In this document: positions 55,530-63,447 of the stretch, one piece after another
How positions within the stretch are numbered: position 1 is the stretch's first letter
Layout: the number at the start of each line of letters is the position of its first letter
Assembly (NCBI RefSeq): GCF_021532615.1
Contig: NZ_JAKGAQ010000004.1
Location: 124,001 to 188,000, forward strand
Direction of reading: 5' to 3'
Origin: Octadecabacter dasysiphoniae
GTDB lineage: Bacteria; Pseudomonadota; Alphaproteobacteria; Rhodobacterales; Rhodobacteraceae
Length of the DNA stretch: 64,000 nucleotides
Notes under the pieces: model-generated
The model's input: the letters and a program-made list of their open reading frames with translations, nothing else
Database searches by the model: none
Told to the model about the DNA's origin: nothing
Position numbers and translations under genes: made by a program

Positions 55530-55937
55530 ATGTATAAGAAAATCCTCGTTCCTATGGCTCTTGATCATGGGGTGTCACCCAGCACATTGGACATCGCGCG
55601 CGCGCTGACGGCGGGGGGCGGGGATGTTATTGCGCTGCACGTCTATGAGGCGCCGCAAGGGTCCGTAAATGCCTACCTGAGCGAAGATGCGCAAAAGGAA
55701 TCCGTGGCCCGTGCCCGTGCCGATCTGGCCGCAAAGACCGATCATCTGGAGGGCGTGACAGCCGAAATGGTGATTGGGCACACCTACCGATCCATCATTG
55801 ATTACGCGACCGACCATGGGGTGGATTGCATCGTGATGGGATCACATAAACCGGGGTTCAGTGATTACCTTTTGGGGTCCACGGCGGCGCGCGTTGTGCG
55901 CCACGCGCCCTGTGCCGTGCATGTCTATCGCAGCTGA
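55530..55937 (+). CDS. Universal stress protein (UspA family)
   Basis: 135 residues. The opening YKKILVPMALDHG and the ending VMGSHKPGFSDYLLGSTAARVVRHAPCAVHVYR contain the ATP-binding G-2x-G-9x-G(S/T) pattern of UspA proteins. It is inside the DHPS operon (21 bases after the MDR gene, 50 before comD). UspA-like genes often accompany TRAP operons, where one (TeaD) binds the transporter and regulates uptake; such a role here is plausible. Confidence 0.9.
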   Translation: MYKKILVPMALDHGVSPSTLDIARALTAGGGDVIALHVYEAPQGSVNAYLSEDAQKESVARARADLAAKTDHLEGVTAEMVIGHTYRSIIDYATDHGVDCIVMGSHKPGFSDYLLGSTAARVVRHAPCAVHVYRS

Positions 55938-55987
55938 ATTTCATACGTTTCCAAATACTTACATCAACCCTGAAAGGTTTTTCCCTT

Positions 55988-56494
55988 ATGAACATCGACA
56001 AGAAGATCACTGATGATCTTGTCGCCAATGACGTTTCGTTCGTGACAACTGTGCCGTGCAAACAGCTGGCCGGGGTCATCGAAGAGATCGATCAACGCGA
56101 CGAAATTTTCCACATCCCGTCCAACAAAGAAGACGAGGGCATGGGCCTGTGCGCGGGTGCGTTCATGGGGGGCAAACGGTCTGCCATCATCATGCAGAAC
56201 ACGGCGATTGGTGTGACGATCAACACGCTGGCCACGCTGACGCAATATTACCGGATGCCGTTGCCGATGATCATTTCCTACCGCGGTGAACTGCGCGAAC
56301 CTGTGGCCTGTCAGGTGGAAATGGCTGTGCACACCAAGGCGCTGCTGAACCAGATGAACATCCCGACCTACCATTTCCATTGGCAAAAGGACGTCGAGGA
56401 ATTCGACAACATCCTGAAATACACATTCATGTGCAACAAACCTGTGGCGATCCTGACGGACGCCAATTTCTGGGGAGGCTATGGCGACCAATGA
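55988..56494 (+). CDS. comD: Sulfopyruvate decarboxylase alpha subunit
   Basis: 168 residues, the Pyr-domain subunit of a thiamine diphosphate enzyme. The catalytic-side Glu lies in PSNKEDEGMGLCAGAFMGG. With ComE it decarboxylates 3-sulfopyruvate to sulfoacetaldehyde. Split ComDE proteins are close to phosphonopyruvate decarboxylase; the sulfonate reading rests on HpsN and the absence of phosphonate genes. It overlaps comE by 4 bases (ATGA). Confidence 0.88.
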   Translation: MNIDKKITDDLVANDVSFVTTVPCKQLAGVIEEIDQRDEIFHIPSNKEDEGMGLCAGAFMGGKRSAIIMQNTAIGVTINTLATLTQYYRMPLPMIISYRGELREPVACQVEMAVHTKALLNQMNIPTYHFHWQKDVEEFDNILKYTFMCNKPVAILTDANFWGGYGDQ

Positions 56495-57045
56495 TCCGTT
56501 CTGAAATCCTGAAAGAAATCGCGCCGATCATTCGTGATCACCTTGTTGTCTGTAACATCGGTCTGCCCAGCCAAGAGCTGCATATGATCGACGATCAGCC
56601 GACGAATTTTTACATGCTCGGCACCATGGGGCTGAGTTCGTCCATCGGGTTTGGTCTGGCTTTGTCCCAGCCGAAACCTGTCATTTCGATTGATGGGGAC
56701 GGGTCTGTCCTGACGAACCTTGGCACGTTGCCGACCATCGCCAACAACGCGACGGGGAATTACACGCTGCTGATCATCGACAACGGATCTTATGGATCAA
56801 CCGGGGATCAGCCGACCTATGCGGGTAAGAAAACCAACCTGACGGACGTCGCGCGTGCCTGTGGCTGTGACACGGTGATCGAAGTGCAGGACAAAGACCT
56901 TGGTCCTGTGCTGCAATCGGCCATCGACAGTGACGAGATGACAATCATCGTTTGCAAATGTGACAGCGGTAATATCAAGCTGCCCGTGATCACGATGGAT
57001 CCGGTCGTGATCAAACACCGATTTATGGAAGCCGTGAAAGCCTAA
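56491..57045 (+). CDS. comE: Sulfopyruvate decarboxylase beta subunit
   Basis: 184 residues from the ATG that overlaps the comD stop; the frame extends upstream to 56380 without support. It is the thiamine-diphosphate-binding PP-domain subunit, with GDGS (69-72) and the paired Asp-Asn (97-98) of the GDG-X(24-27)-N motif. The active site forms between ComD and ComE. The product sulfoacetaldehyde would need xsc, which is not in this window. Confidence 0.9.
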   Translation: MIRSEILKEIAPIIRDHLVVCNIGLPSQELHMIDDQPTNFYMLGTMGLSSSIGFGLALSQPKPVISIDGDGSVLTNLGTLPTIANNATGNYTLLIIDNGSYGSTGDQPTYAGKKTNLTDVARACGCDTVIEVQDKDLGPVLQSAIDSDEMTIIVCKCDSGNIKLPVITMDPVVIKHRFMEAVKA

Positions 57046-57047
57046 TC

Positions 57048-58157
57048 ATGTTGTCAGCCGCCGCGCATATTCATTCAAGCGATGACGCACGGCGGCTGGC
57101 GAAACGACGCCTGCCTTGGATGGTGTTTGATTACATCGACGGGGCGGCGGGAAATGAAACAGGGGCGGCGCGCAGTCGTGCGGCCCTTGATGCGCTGACG
57201 CTGGAACCGCGCATTCTGCGTGATGTGTCCGACCGCAATCTGTCAGCGGATGTGTTTGGCACCACCGCGCAGCGCCCGTTCGGCATCGCCCCCATGGGCA
57301 TGTGCAACCTGAGCGCGCCGGGCGCTGATGTGATGCTGGCCCGATTGGCGGCCAAGTACAGCGTGCCCCATGGCGTCAGCACGGTGGCGTCTACTCCGCT
57401 AGAAAAGATCATCGATGTTGCGGACGGGCACGCCTGGTTCCAGTTGTATTTTTCCGGCGATGGGGCGGGCACGTTCAAGCTGGCCGAACGCGCGAAGGCG
57501 GCGGGATATCAGACCCTCGTGATGACGGTGGATGTGCCAGAGGTCGGGCGCCGCCCACGCGAATTGCGCCACGGGTTCAAAATGCCGTTCAGCATCGGCC
57601 TGCGCCAATTTGTCGATTTCGCCCTGCATCCGCGCTGGTCGTTGACGCAACTGGCCGCAGGCAAACCGCAAATGGCGAATTTTGATATGGACGGTTATGA
57701 CTTTGACCGCACCGAAAGCCGCGCCAAGGCCGATTGGGACACGCTGTCGCGTTTGCGCGATATGTGGTCCGGCAATCTGGTGGTGAAGGGCGTGTTGAAT
57801 GCGGAGGATGCGGTGGCGTTGAAGAACGCGGGCGTGGACGGTGTTCAGGTGTCGAGCCACGGGTCACGCCAGTTGCAAAGCGCGCCCGCCCCGATTGATC
57901 GGTTGCCCCTGATCCGCGCTGCCGTTGGTGCTGATTATCCGCTGTTTTATGACAGTGGCCTGCGGTCTGGCGAAGACGTGCTAAAGGCGCTGAATGCGGG
58001 GGCGGATTTTACGTTCTTCGGTCGATCCTTGCAATTTGCCATCGCTGCGGCGGGTGAGGCGGGGTTGCACAAACTGTGGGACGTGCTGAGCGAAGAGCTG
58101 TCTTCGGCGATGGCGCAAACCGGGCGTCGGGATTTGACGGACAAGACGTTCGGCTAA
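57048..58157 (+). CDS. FMN-dependent L-2-hydroxyacid oxidase/dehydrogenase family protein; sulfolactate-oxidising candidate
   Basis: 369 residues of the LldD/glycolate-oxidase family. Conserved points are Tyr29 in FDYIDGAAGNE, APMG for FMN, WFQLY (130-134), Lys247 in VVKGV, and the catalytic His271 and Arg274 in VSSHGSRQL, where most members have SNHGGRQLD. It starts 2 bases after comE and ends the operon. (R)-sulfolactate has the same spatial configuration as L-lactate, so this L-specific family fits the missing step from sulfolactate to sulfopyruvate. That substrate is inferred, not shown. Confidence 0.88.
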   Translation: MLSAAAHIHSSDDARRLAKRRLPWMVFDYIDGAAGNETGAARSRAALDALTLEPRILRDVSDRNLSADVFGTTAQRPFGIAPMGMCNLSAPGADVMLARLAAKYSVPHGVSTVASTPLEKIIDVADGHAWFQLYFSGDGAGTFKLAERAKAAGYQTLVMTVDVPEVGRRPRELRHGFKMPFSIGLRQFVDFALHPRWSLTQLAAGKPQMANFDMDGYDFDRTESRAKADWDTLSRLRDMWSGNLVVKGVLNAEDAVALKNAGVDGVQVSSHGSRQLQSAPAPIDRLPLIRAAVGADYPLFYDSGLRSGEDVLKALNAGADFTFFGRSLQFAIAAAGEAGLHKLWDVLSEELSSAMAQTGRRDLTDKTFG

Positions 58158-58259
58158 ATAATGTGGTGCAAATCCCCGCGCATTTTGGTTTTGGTGCGCC
58201 CTTGGACCTTGTCGTTGCGTCCCAAAGCCCACACATTAAGGCGGTAACAGGAGAATACC

Positions 58260-59639
58260 GTGCCGTTTGATCCGACAATCGCAGAAATCCGGTTTGGAAT
58301 GGGGCTTTCGCCCGATATTGCGCCGCCGGCGTCGGCAGATGATATGATGGCGCGTCTGACGGGGCCGGACGCCGCGGCGGTGATTGCGCCAATTCCGACC
58401 TACACAGATGTTTACCCGTCTTCGATGGATTTTAGAAACGCATCGCGCGCCTTGAACGCAGCACGCGGCACGGACGGCGAAGAGGCCGCGACTGAACTTC
58501 AGTCGAAGCTGCGTGAAGATGGCCGCGCGGCTGTTGCTTTGTTTTTGCAGGCAGAATTGGCGCGTTCGGTGCACACCAACGACGGGTTTCGCGAACGTCT
58601 GACGCGGTTTTGGGCGGATCATTTCACCGTGCGTGCGACCAGCGGAATCCGCCGCCACCTTGTGTCGCCCTACATCCAAGAAGCGATCCGGCCCCATGTG
58701 GCAGGATCGTTCGCGGATATGTTGGTGGCCGTTGTGGGCAGCCCGATGATGATCCTTTTCCTCGATCAGCATCAATCCATGGGCCCCAACAGCCGCACGG
58801 CACAACAACGCGATCGCGGATTGAACGAAAACCTCGCGCGGGAGCTGTTGGAACTGCACACGCTGGGCGTTGGCGGCGGATATACCCAGACAGACGTGCG
58901 CGAACTGGCCGAACTTTTGACGGGCGTTACTGCCAATGCGCAGCGCGGTGGGTATTTTCGCGCCCAGCAGGCAGAACCCGGCGCCGAAACCGTTTTGGGC
59001 GTGTCATATGGCGGTGGTGACGCATCGCTTGATCATGTGACTGCCGCCCTGCGCGACCTTGCAGTGCATCCTGATACGGCGCGTCATTTGGCACATAAAT
59101 TGGCTGTGCATTTCGTGTCGCCCGAACCGGATGATGCCGTGGTTCAGGCCATGGCGGCGGCCTATCTTGATGCCGACGGTGACCTTTCGGCGATGTATGA
59201 CGTGTTGTTGCAAGATGAAGGATCGTGGTCACCTGAAGCGCTGAAGGTAAAGCAACCATTTGATTTTATTGCATCATCTATGCGGGCCTTAGCCGTGCCG
59301 CTGGATACGATCCTGAACGCGACCTTGCAGGATGTGCGGCGCGTGGCGCAGCGGCCCTTGTCGGTGATGGGGCAAACCTGGCAAAGCCCCGTTGGCCCTG
59401 ACGGCTGGTCTGAGGACGCTGAAAACTGGATCACGCCGCAAGGCATGGCGGGGCGCATCACATGGTCGATGAAAATCCCGCGCGATGTGCTGGATGATTT
59501 GCCCGACCCGCGCGATTTCGTGTTTCACGCGCTTGGCCCGACGCCGCCAGAACCTGTGTTGTTTGCAGCAAACGCCGCCGAAACCGTAAGCGACGGGATC
59601 GGCATTGTGCTGGCCTCCGCCGCCTTCCAAAGGAGATGA
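58260..59639 (+). CDS. DUF1800 protein, likely exported
   Basis: 459 residues from a GTG with AGGAG upstream. DUF1800 features are FWADHFTVRA, LRARELLELHTLGVGGGYTQTDV and HLAHKLAVHFV. Members are alpha-helical and usually exported; here no classical signal peptide is seen, so it may be exported with its partner. It is always found beside a DUF1501 gene, as here. Proposed roles include extracellular or cell-surface processes, not proven. Confidence 0.85.
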   Translation: MPFDPTIAEIRFGMGLSPDIAPPASADDMMARLTGPDAAAVIAPIPTYTDVYPSSMDFRNASRALNAARGTDGEEAATELQSKLREDGRAAVALFLQAELARSVHTNDGFRERLTRFWADHFTVRATSGIRRHLVSPYIQEAIRPHVAGSFADMLVAVVGSPMMILFLDQHQSMGPNSRTAQQRDRGLNENLARELLELHTLGVGGGYTQTDVRELAELLTGVTANAQRGGYFRAQQAEPGAETVLGVSYGGGDASLDHVTAALRDLAVHPDTARHLAHKLAVHFVSPEPDDAVVQAMAAAYLDADGDLSAMYDVLLQDEGSWSPEALKVKQPFDFIASSMRALAVPLDTILNATLQDVRRVAQRPLSVMGQTWQSPVGPDGWSEDAENWITPQGMAGRITWSMKIPRDVLDDLPDPRDFVFHALGPTPPEPVLFAANAAETVSDGIGIVLASAAFQRR

Positions 59640-59641
59640 CG

Positions 59642-60859
59642 ATGGATCGCAGACGTTTCCTGATCGGGGGTGCCGCGCTGGGCTGTTCGGCAGCTGCATC
59701 GCCTTTGGTGACACCGGTTGCGATGGCGGCCGCGCCCTGGGATGCGCGGTTGGTGGTTGTGATTTTGCGCGGGGCGATGGACGGGCTTGATGTGATCCAG
59801 CCCTACGGTGATGCGGATTTGGCCGCGCTGCGCCCGACGTTGTTGACGGGCGAAGCCGGCGAAGCGACTGATCTGGACGGGTTTTATGCGCTCAACCGGC
59901 ATTTTGAACCGCTGATGGGGTTGTGGAACGCGGGGCAGTTTGGCGCGGTCCATGCCGTGTCCACACCCTACCGCGATAAGCGCAGCCATTTTGACGGGCA
60001 GGATATTCTTGAGGCGGGACTGCCTGATTTGTCGGGCGGCGGGTTGCGCGACGGTTGGTTGAACCGGATGTTGCAGGTTGTGCCCGGGCTTGAACCCGAA
60101 GTTGCCTTTGCCATCGGGCGCGAACAGATGTTGGTGTTGGCAGGGGACGCGCCTGCATCGCGTTGGTCGCCGGATGCGCGGTTGCAGATTTCATCCAATG
60201 CGCGCCAGCTGTTGAATGTTGTGCACCACGATGACCCGCTGTTTCGCGATGCATCGGCAGCGGCGATCGAGATTGCAGAACAGATTTCGCTGCAAGGCGA
60301 CGTCGATGCGCAAACCGAAGACATGATGGCGCAAAGCCCGATGATGGAGGCGGTTCAAAGCAATGGGGAACACGTCAAGATAGCCGAATTTGCCGCGTCA
60401 CGGCTGCGCGGTGACACGCGGATTGCGTCGTTTTCTATCAACGGTTGGGACACTCATGCGCGTCAGGGCAACACGTTGGGGCGCGGTGCGCGTGCGCTGA
60501 ATGACACCATTTTGACGCTGCGGGCGGGTCTTGGGCCGGTTTGGGATAAAACGGCAGTGCTGTGTCTGACAGAGTTTGGCCGCACGGCGCGCGAAAACGG
60601 AAGCCTTGGCACGGACCATGGCACGGGTGGTGCGATGTTATATGCGGGCGGTGCTTTGCGCGGTGGTCAGGTGATCGGCGAATGGCCCGGATTGGCTGAG
60701 GGCGATCTTTATGACCAACGCGATCTTTTGCCGACCCGTGATGTGCGTGATTACGCGGCTTGGGTCATGCGCGGGTTGATCGGGCTGGATCAAAGTACGC
60801 TGGAACAGGCGATTTTCCCGGGCTTGCAGATGGGCCCGAACCCCGGTTTGGTGTTGTAA
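59642..60859 (+). CDS. DUF1501 protein with Tat signal
   Basis: 405 residues from the ATG at 59642. The ATG at 59636 sits directly on the AGGAG site, whereas 59642 is 6 bases after it. MDRRRFLIGGAALGCSAAAS is a twin-arginine signal. The body has the sulfatase/alkaline-phosphatase-like layout of DUF1501 (VVVILRGAMDGLD, FSINGWDTHARQGNTLG, LTEFGRTARENGSLGTDHG) with metal-ligand-like Asp and His residues. A folded cofactor or metal before Tat export is likely. Activity is unknown. Confidence 0.88.
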   Translation: MDRRRFLIGGAALGCSAAASPLVTPVAMAAAPWDARLVVVILRGAMDGLDVIQPYGDADLAALRPTLLTGEAGEATDLDGFYALNRHFEPLMGLWNAGQFGAVHAVSTPYRDKRSHFDGQDILEAGLPDLSGGGLRDGWLNRMLQVVPGLEPEVAFAIGREQMLVLAGDAPASRWSPDARLQISSNARQLLNVVHHDDPLFRDASAAAIEIAEQISLQGDVDAQTEDMMAQSPMMEAVQSNGEHVKIAEFAASRLRGDTRIASFSINGWDTHARQGNTLGRGARALNDTILTLRAGLGPVWDKTAVLCLTEFGRTARENGSLGTDHGTGGAMLYAGGALRGGQVIGEWPGLAEGDLYDQRDLLPTRDVRDYAAWVMRGLIGLDQSTLEQAIFPGLQMGPNPGLVL

Positions 60860-60868
60860 AATAGTGGT

Positions 60869-61057
60869 TTAAAGACCGGCGTTTGTGCCCACATCTTCGA
60901 TTGTGATGGCTGTCGTGTCGGCCAGATCAGTGCCGCCGCCGCCGACGGATGCCATAACCGCAGCGCCCAGCAGGACAAGGCCCGCGGTCAAAACCATCCA
61001 GTCAACTGTGGTGTTACCGTCTTCTTCAGTCCAGAATTTTTTAACAAAGCGTTCCAT
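60869..61057 (-). CDS. Flp-type pilin-like small membrane protein
   Basis: 62 residues from the ATG at 61057. MERFVKKFWTEEDGNTTVDW is followed by a hydrophobic helix (MVLTAGLVLLGAAVMASVGG). The Glu-Asp-Gly-x-x-x-x-Asp/Glu arrangement before the helix is like the processing site of Flp type IVb pilins, although the usual alanine-rich body is altered. No tad assembly genes are in the window. The open frame from 61153 is rejected since the extra residues are not pilin-like. Confidence 0.75.
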   Translation of the reverse strand: MERFVKKFWTEEDGNTTVDWMVLTAGLVLLGAAVMASVGGGGTDLADTTAITIEDVGTNAGL

Positions 61058-61167
61058 GTCAATTTTCCTCTTGCTGCGTCGTATGGTCTTGGGGTTGGTA
61101 TGTCTGTGGAATGGGGCAATACTCCGACGGGACTGCGGCACCGGTGCGGGCATTTGGGGGAATAGTC

Positions 61168-61884
61168 ATGATAAATACGAAGCGGCCAGTGGGCCCTTTG
61201 GTCGAATTTTTTGGCGCGGATTGGCCTGACGGGCGTGATCTGATTGGTGCGTATGTGCGGCTTGAAAAAGTCGATCCAGCGCGGCACGGGCCGGGGCTTT
61301 GGGCCCAGATCAAAGGGCATGATGCCGTTTGGGACTACCTTTTTGAGGCGCCACCCGTGGACGAGGCCGCGTTTGTGGCGGGGCTGGAAGCCACCGCCGC
61401 GCGTGATAATTGTCAGGGTTACACCATTTGCGATTTGAAGGGTGCGCCGCTGGGTTACGCGTTTTATCTTGGTATTGTCCCGGCGATGGGCGCGATTGAG
61501 GTTGGGAATATCAATTTTTCGCCCGCATTGCAGCAAACGCCCGCGGCGAGCGAAGCGATGTATTTGATGATGCGCGAGGCCTTTGCGCTGGGATATAGGC
61601 GCTATGAATGGAAGTGCAACGCGTTGAATATGCCGTCGCGCCGTGCCGCCCAGCGGTTCGGATTTTCGTGGGAAGGCATTTTCCGGCAGCACTACGTCGT
61701 GAAGGGGCGCAATCGTGATACGGCCTGGTTTGCGATGACAGACGGCGACTGGCCCCAGATCAGCGCCGCATTCGAGGACTGGTTGTCGCCCGATAATTTT
61801 GACGCAACGGGCCAGCAGCGCCAAAGCCTGCGCGCCCTGACCGCGCCGTGCCGTGTTGCAAGTGATCCCGCGCAAACGGACTAG
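61168..61884 (+). CDS. GNAT-family N-acetyltransferase
   Basis: 238 residues from the ATG at 61168 (GGGGGA upstream; the frame from 61111 adds unsupported residues). An acetyl-CoA-binding GNAT fold of the RimJ/RimL-like group, with GNINFSPALQQTPAASEAMY and the C-terminal RYEWKCNALNMPSRRAAQRFGF block. It resembles proteins acting on ribosomal or peptide N-termini, but the acceptor is unknown. The stop codon overlaps the convergent response-regulator stop by 4 bases. Confidence 0.88.
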   Translation: MINTKRPVGPLVEFFGADWPDGRDLIGAYVRLEKVDPARHGPGLWAQIKGHDAVWDYLFEAPPVDEAAFVAGLEATAARDNCQGYTICDLKGAPLGYAFYLGIVPAMGAIEVGNINFSPALQQTPAASEAMYLMMREAFALGYRRYEWKCNALNMPSRRAAQRFGFSWEGIFRQHYVVKGRNRDTAWFAMTDGDWPQISAAFEDWLSPDNFDATGQQRQSLRALTAPCRVASDPAQTD

Positions 61885-62597
61885 ATTATCGCGGAACGTG
61901 AAATGCGATCTTGCACCATGGCGGCCACGCGCGCGACTTGGCTGTGCACGGCTTGCCCTGCGGTTTGCAGGTCGGCCAAAGCCTCGGTTTCTTTTTCGAG
62001 GGTCGTGTCGTCCACGCTGCGCGCGATGCCGCCCAGAAACTGTGTGAGATACCGCAGCGTGCGGTCATCGTTGGGATCTTCGAGCGCCATTGCCGCTGAT
62101 GTCAGATCATCGCGCAGGGCAACGGGGTCTGGCACCACGACCTCGTCCGTTAACATGCGAATGCCCTTGGGCTGACGATCTGCGGGCAGATGTTCGAGGA
62201 TTTTGGATTGGAAAAATCCGATGCTGGACAAGGGTTTGGGCAAAAATCCGTCTGCACCTGCCTTGATGGATTGGCGTTCACCGTCAGGATCGCCGGAGGT
62301 TCCCAACACGACCTCAACCCGCGGGCGGCCATTGGCCAATTCGCGGATCAGGTCAACGCCGGACCCGTCGGGCAGGCCGATATCGATGATCACGACGGAC
62401 GGGCGATACACCGCGAGATGTTTGTTGGCGTGAAACAGGCTATCGGCGCGCCGGATGCGGGCACCGGATCGCAGGCACAAAAGGCGCATCGCTTCTGATG
62501 CGAAACGACTGTCTTCCACGACCAGAACCGTAAGCCCAAGCAGGGGGCGTGCGCTGGTCGGTGGGCGGGTCTGCATAAAGTCGTCCAGGCTGTCCAT
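61881..62597 (-). CDS. Response regulator with receiver domain and helical C-terminus
   Basis: 238 residues from the ATG at 62597, which has GGGGGA 4 bases upstream; the ATG at 62630 has no ribosome site. The receiver domain is complete: Glu28-Asp29 (VVEDSR), phosphoacceptor Asp72 (VVIIDIGLP), Thr100/Ser101 and Lys121 (FLPKPLS). The C-terminal part is all-helical with no DNA-binding motif, so it may act by protein interaction. No histidine kinase is adjacent. Confidence 0.87.
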   Translation of the reverse strand: MDSLDDFMQTRPPTSARPLLGLTVLVVEDSRFASEAMRLLCLRSGARIRRADSLFHANKHLAVYRPSVVIIDIGLPDGSGVDLIRELANGRPRVEVVLGTSGDPDGERQSIKAGADGFLPKPLSSIGFFQSKILEHLPADRQPKGIRMLTDEVVVPDPVALRDDLTSAAMALEDPNDDRTLRYLTQFLGGIARSVDDTTLEKETEALADLQTAGQAVHSQVARVAAMVQDRISRSAII

Positions 62598-62752
62598 GTC
62601 GTCCCCCGATTTGGTTGCAATTTTAGTCATTAGACGGGAGCGTGATGAATCTAAGGTTAATGGCGCGCAAGAAAGTGGCCGCGACATGATGGACATTGTG
62701 CGCGCGCCCACCATATCCGATAAGGCGGGCAACACATGCTGGAGGACACAAA

Positions 62753-63151
62753 ATGATTGGACGTTTGAACCACGTGGCCCTTGCGGTGCCGGATCTTGAG
62801 GCCGCTTGCGCGCAATATGCGTCGGCTTTGGGTGCAAAAGTGGGCGAACCGCAGGACGAACCCGATCACGGCGTCACGGTCGTTTTTATCGAGCTTCCCA
62901 ACACCAAAATCGAGTTTCTTTATCCTCTTGGTGACAACAGCCCCATCAAGGGATTCCTTGAAAAGAACCCGTCGGGCGGCATTCACCACATCTGTTATGA
63001 GGTCGATGACATCGAAGTCGCGCGCGACAAATTGCTTGGCGAAGGGGCACGGGTTTTGGGTGACATCAAGATCGGTGCACACAATAAGCCGGTTCTGTTC
63101 CTTCATCCCAAGGATTTTAATGGCTGCCTGATCGAGTTGGAGCAAGTCTAA
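62753..63151 (+). CDS. mce: Methylmalonyl-CoA epimerase
   Basis: 132 residues with GGAGGA upstream. A vicinal-oxygen-chelate protein: metal ligand His7 in RLNHVALAV, the GIHHICYEV strand, and the C-terminal Glu in CLIELEQV. It epimerises (2S)- to (2R)-methylmalonyl-CoA in propionyl-CoA catabolism. The gene abuts the DUF1467 gene. Confidence 0.94.
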   Translation: MIGRLNHVALAVPDLEAACAQYASALGAKVGEPQDEPDHGVTVVFIELPNTKIEFLYPLGDNSPIKGFLEKNPSGGIHHICYEVDDIEVARDKLLGEGARVLGDIKIGAHNKPVLFLHPKDFNGCLIELEQV

Positions 63152-63447
63152 TGGGTATTACATCTGCCATTGTTTTGTTCGCCGTTGTTTGGTTCATGAC
63201 GTTTTTCATCGTGCTTCCGTTGCAGTTGAAAACCCAAGGTGAGGCAGGCGAGGTCGTGCCCGGAACCCATAAATCTGCCCCCGCGAATGCTGATGTGGGC
63301 CGCAAGGCGCGCATCACGACCTATTGGGCGATCCCGATTTGGGCGGTTCTGGCGTTTGTCATTCTGTCGGGCTGGATCAGCGTGCGTGACATCGATTGGT
63401 TTGATCGTATGTCCACGCCCACATCCATTCAGGACACATCCAACTGA
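63151..63447 (+). CDS. DUF1467-family membrane protein
   Basis: 98 residues. Two membrane segments (TSAIVLFAVVWFMTFFIVL and YWAIPIWAVLAFVILSGWI) flank a short loop containing LKTQGEAGEVVPGTHKSAP, the DUF1467 hallmark. The family is common next to mce in Rhodobacterales. Role unknown. It overlaps mce by one base and the convergent next gene by 19 bases. Confidence 0.9.
   Translation: MGITSAIVLFAVVWFMTFFIVLPLQLKTQGEAGEVVPGTHKSAPANADVGRKARITTYWAIPIWAVLAFVILSGWISVRDIDWFDRMSTPTSIQDTSN

Noticed and set aside
55988..57045. Phosphonopyruvate decarboxylase
   Set aside because: Same enzyme superfamily, but no phosphoenolpyruvate mutase or other phosphonate gene is nearby and HpsN is.
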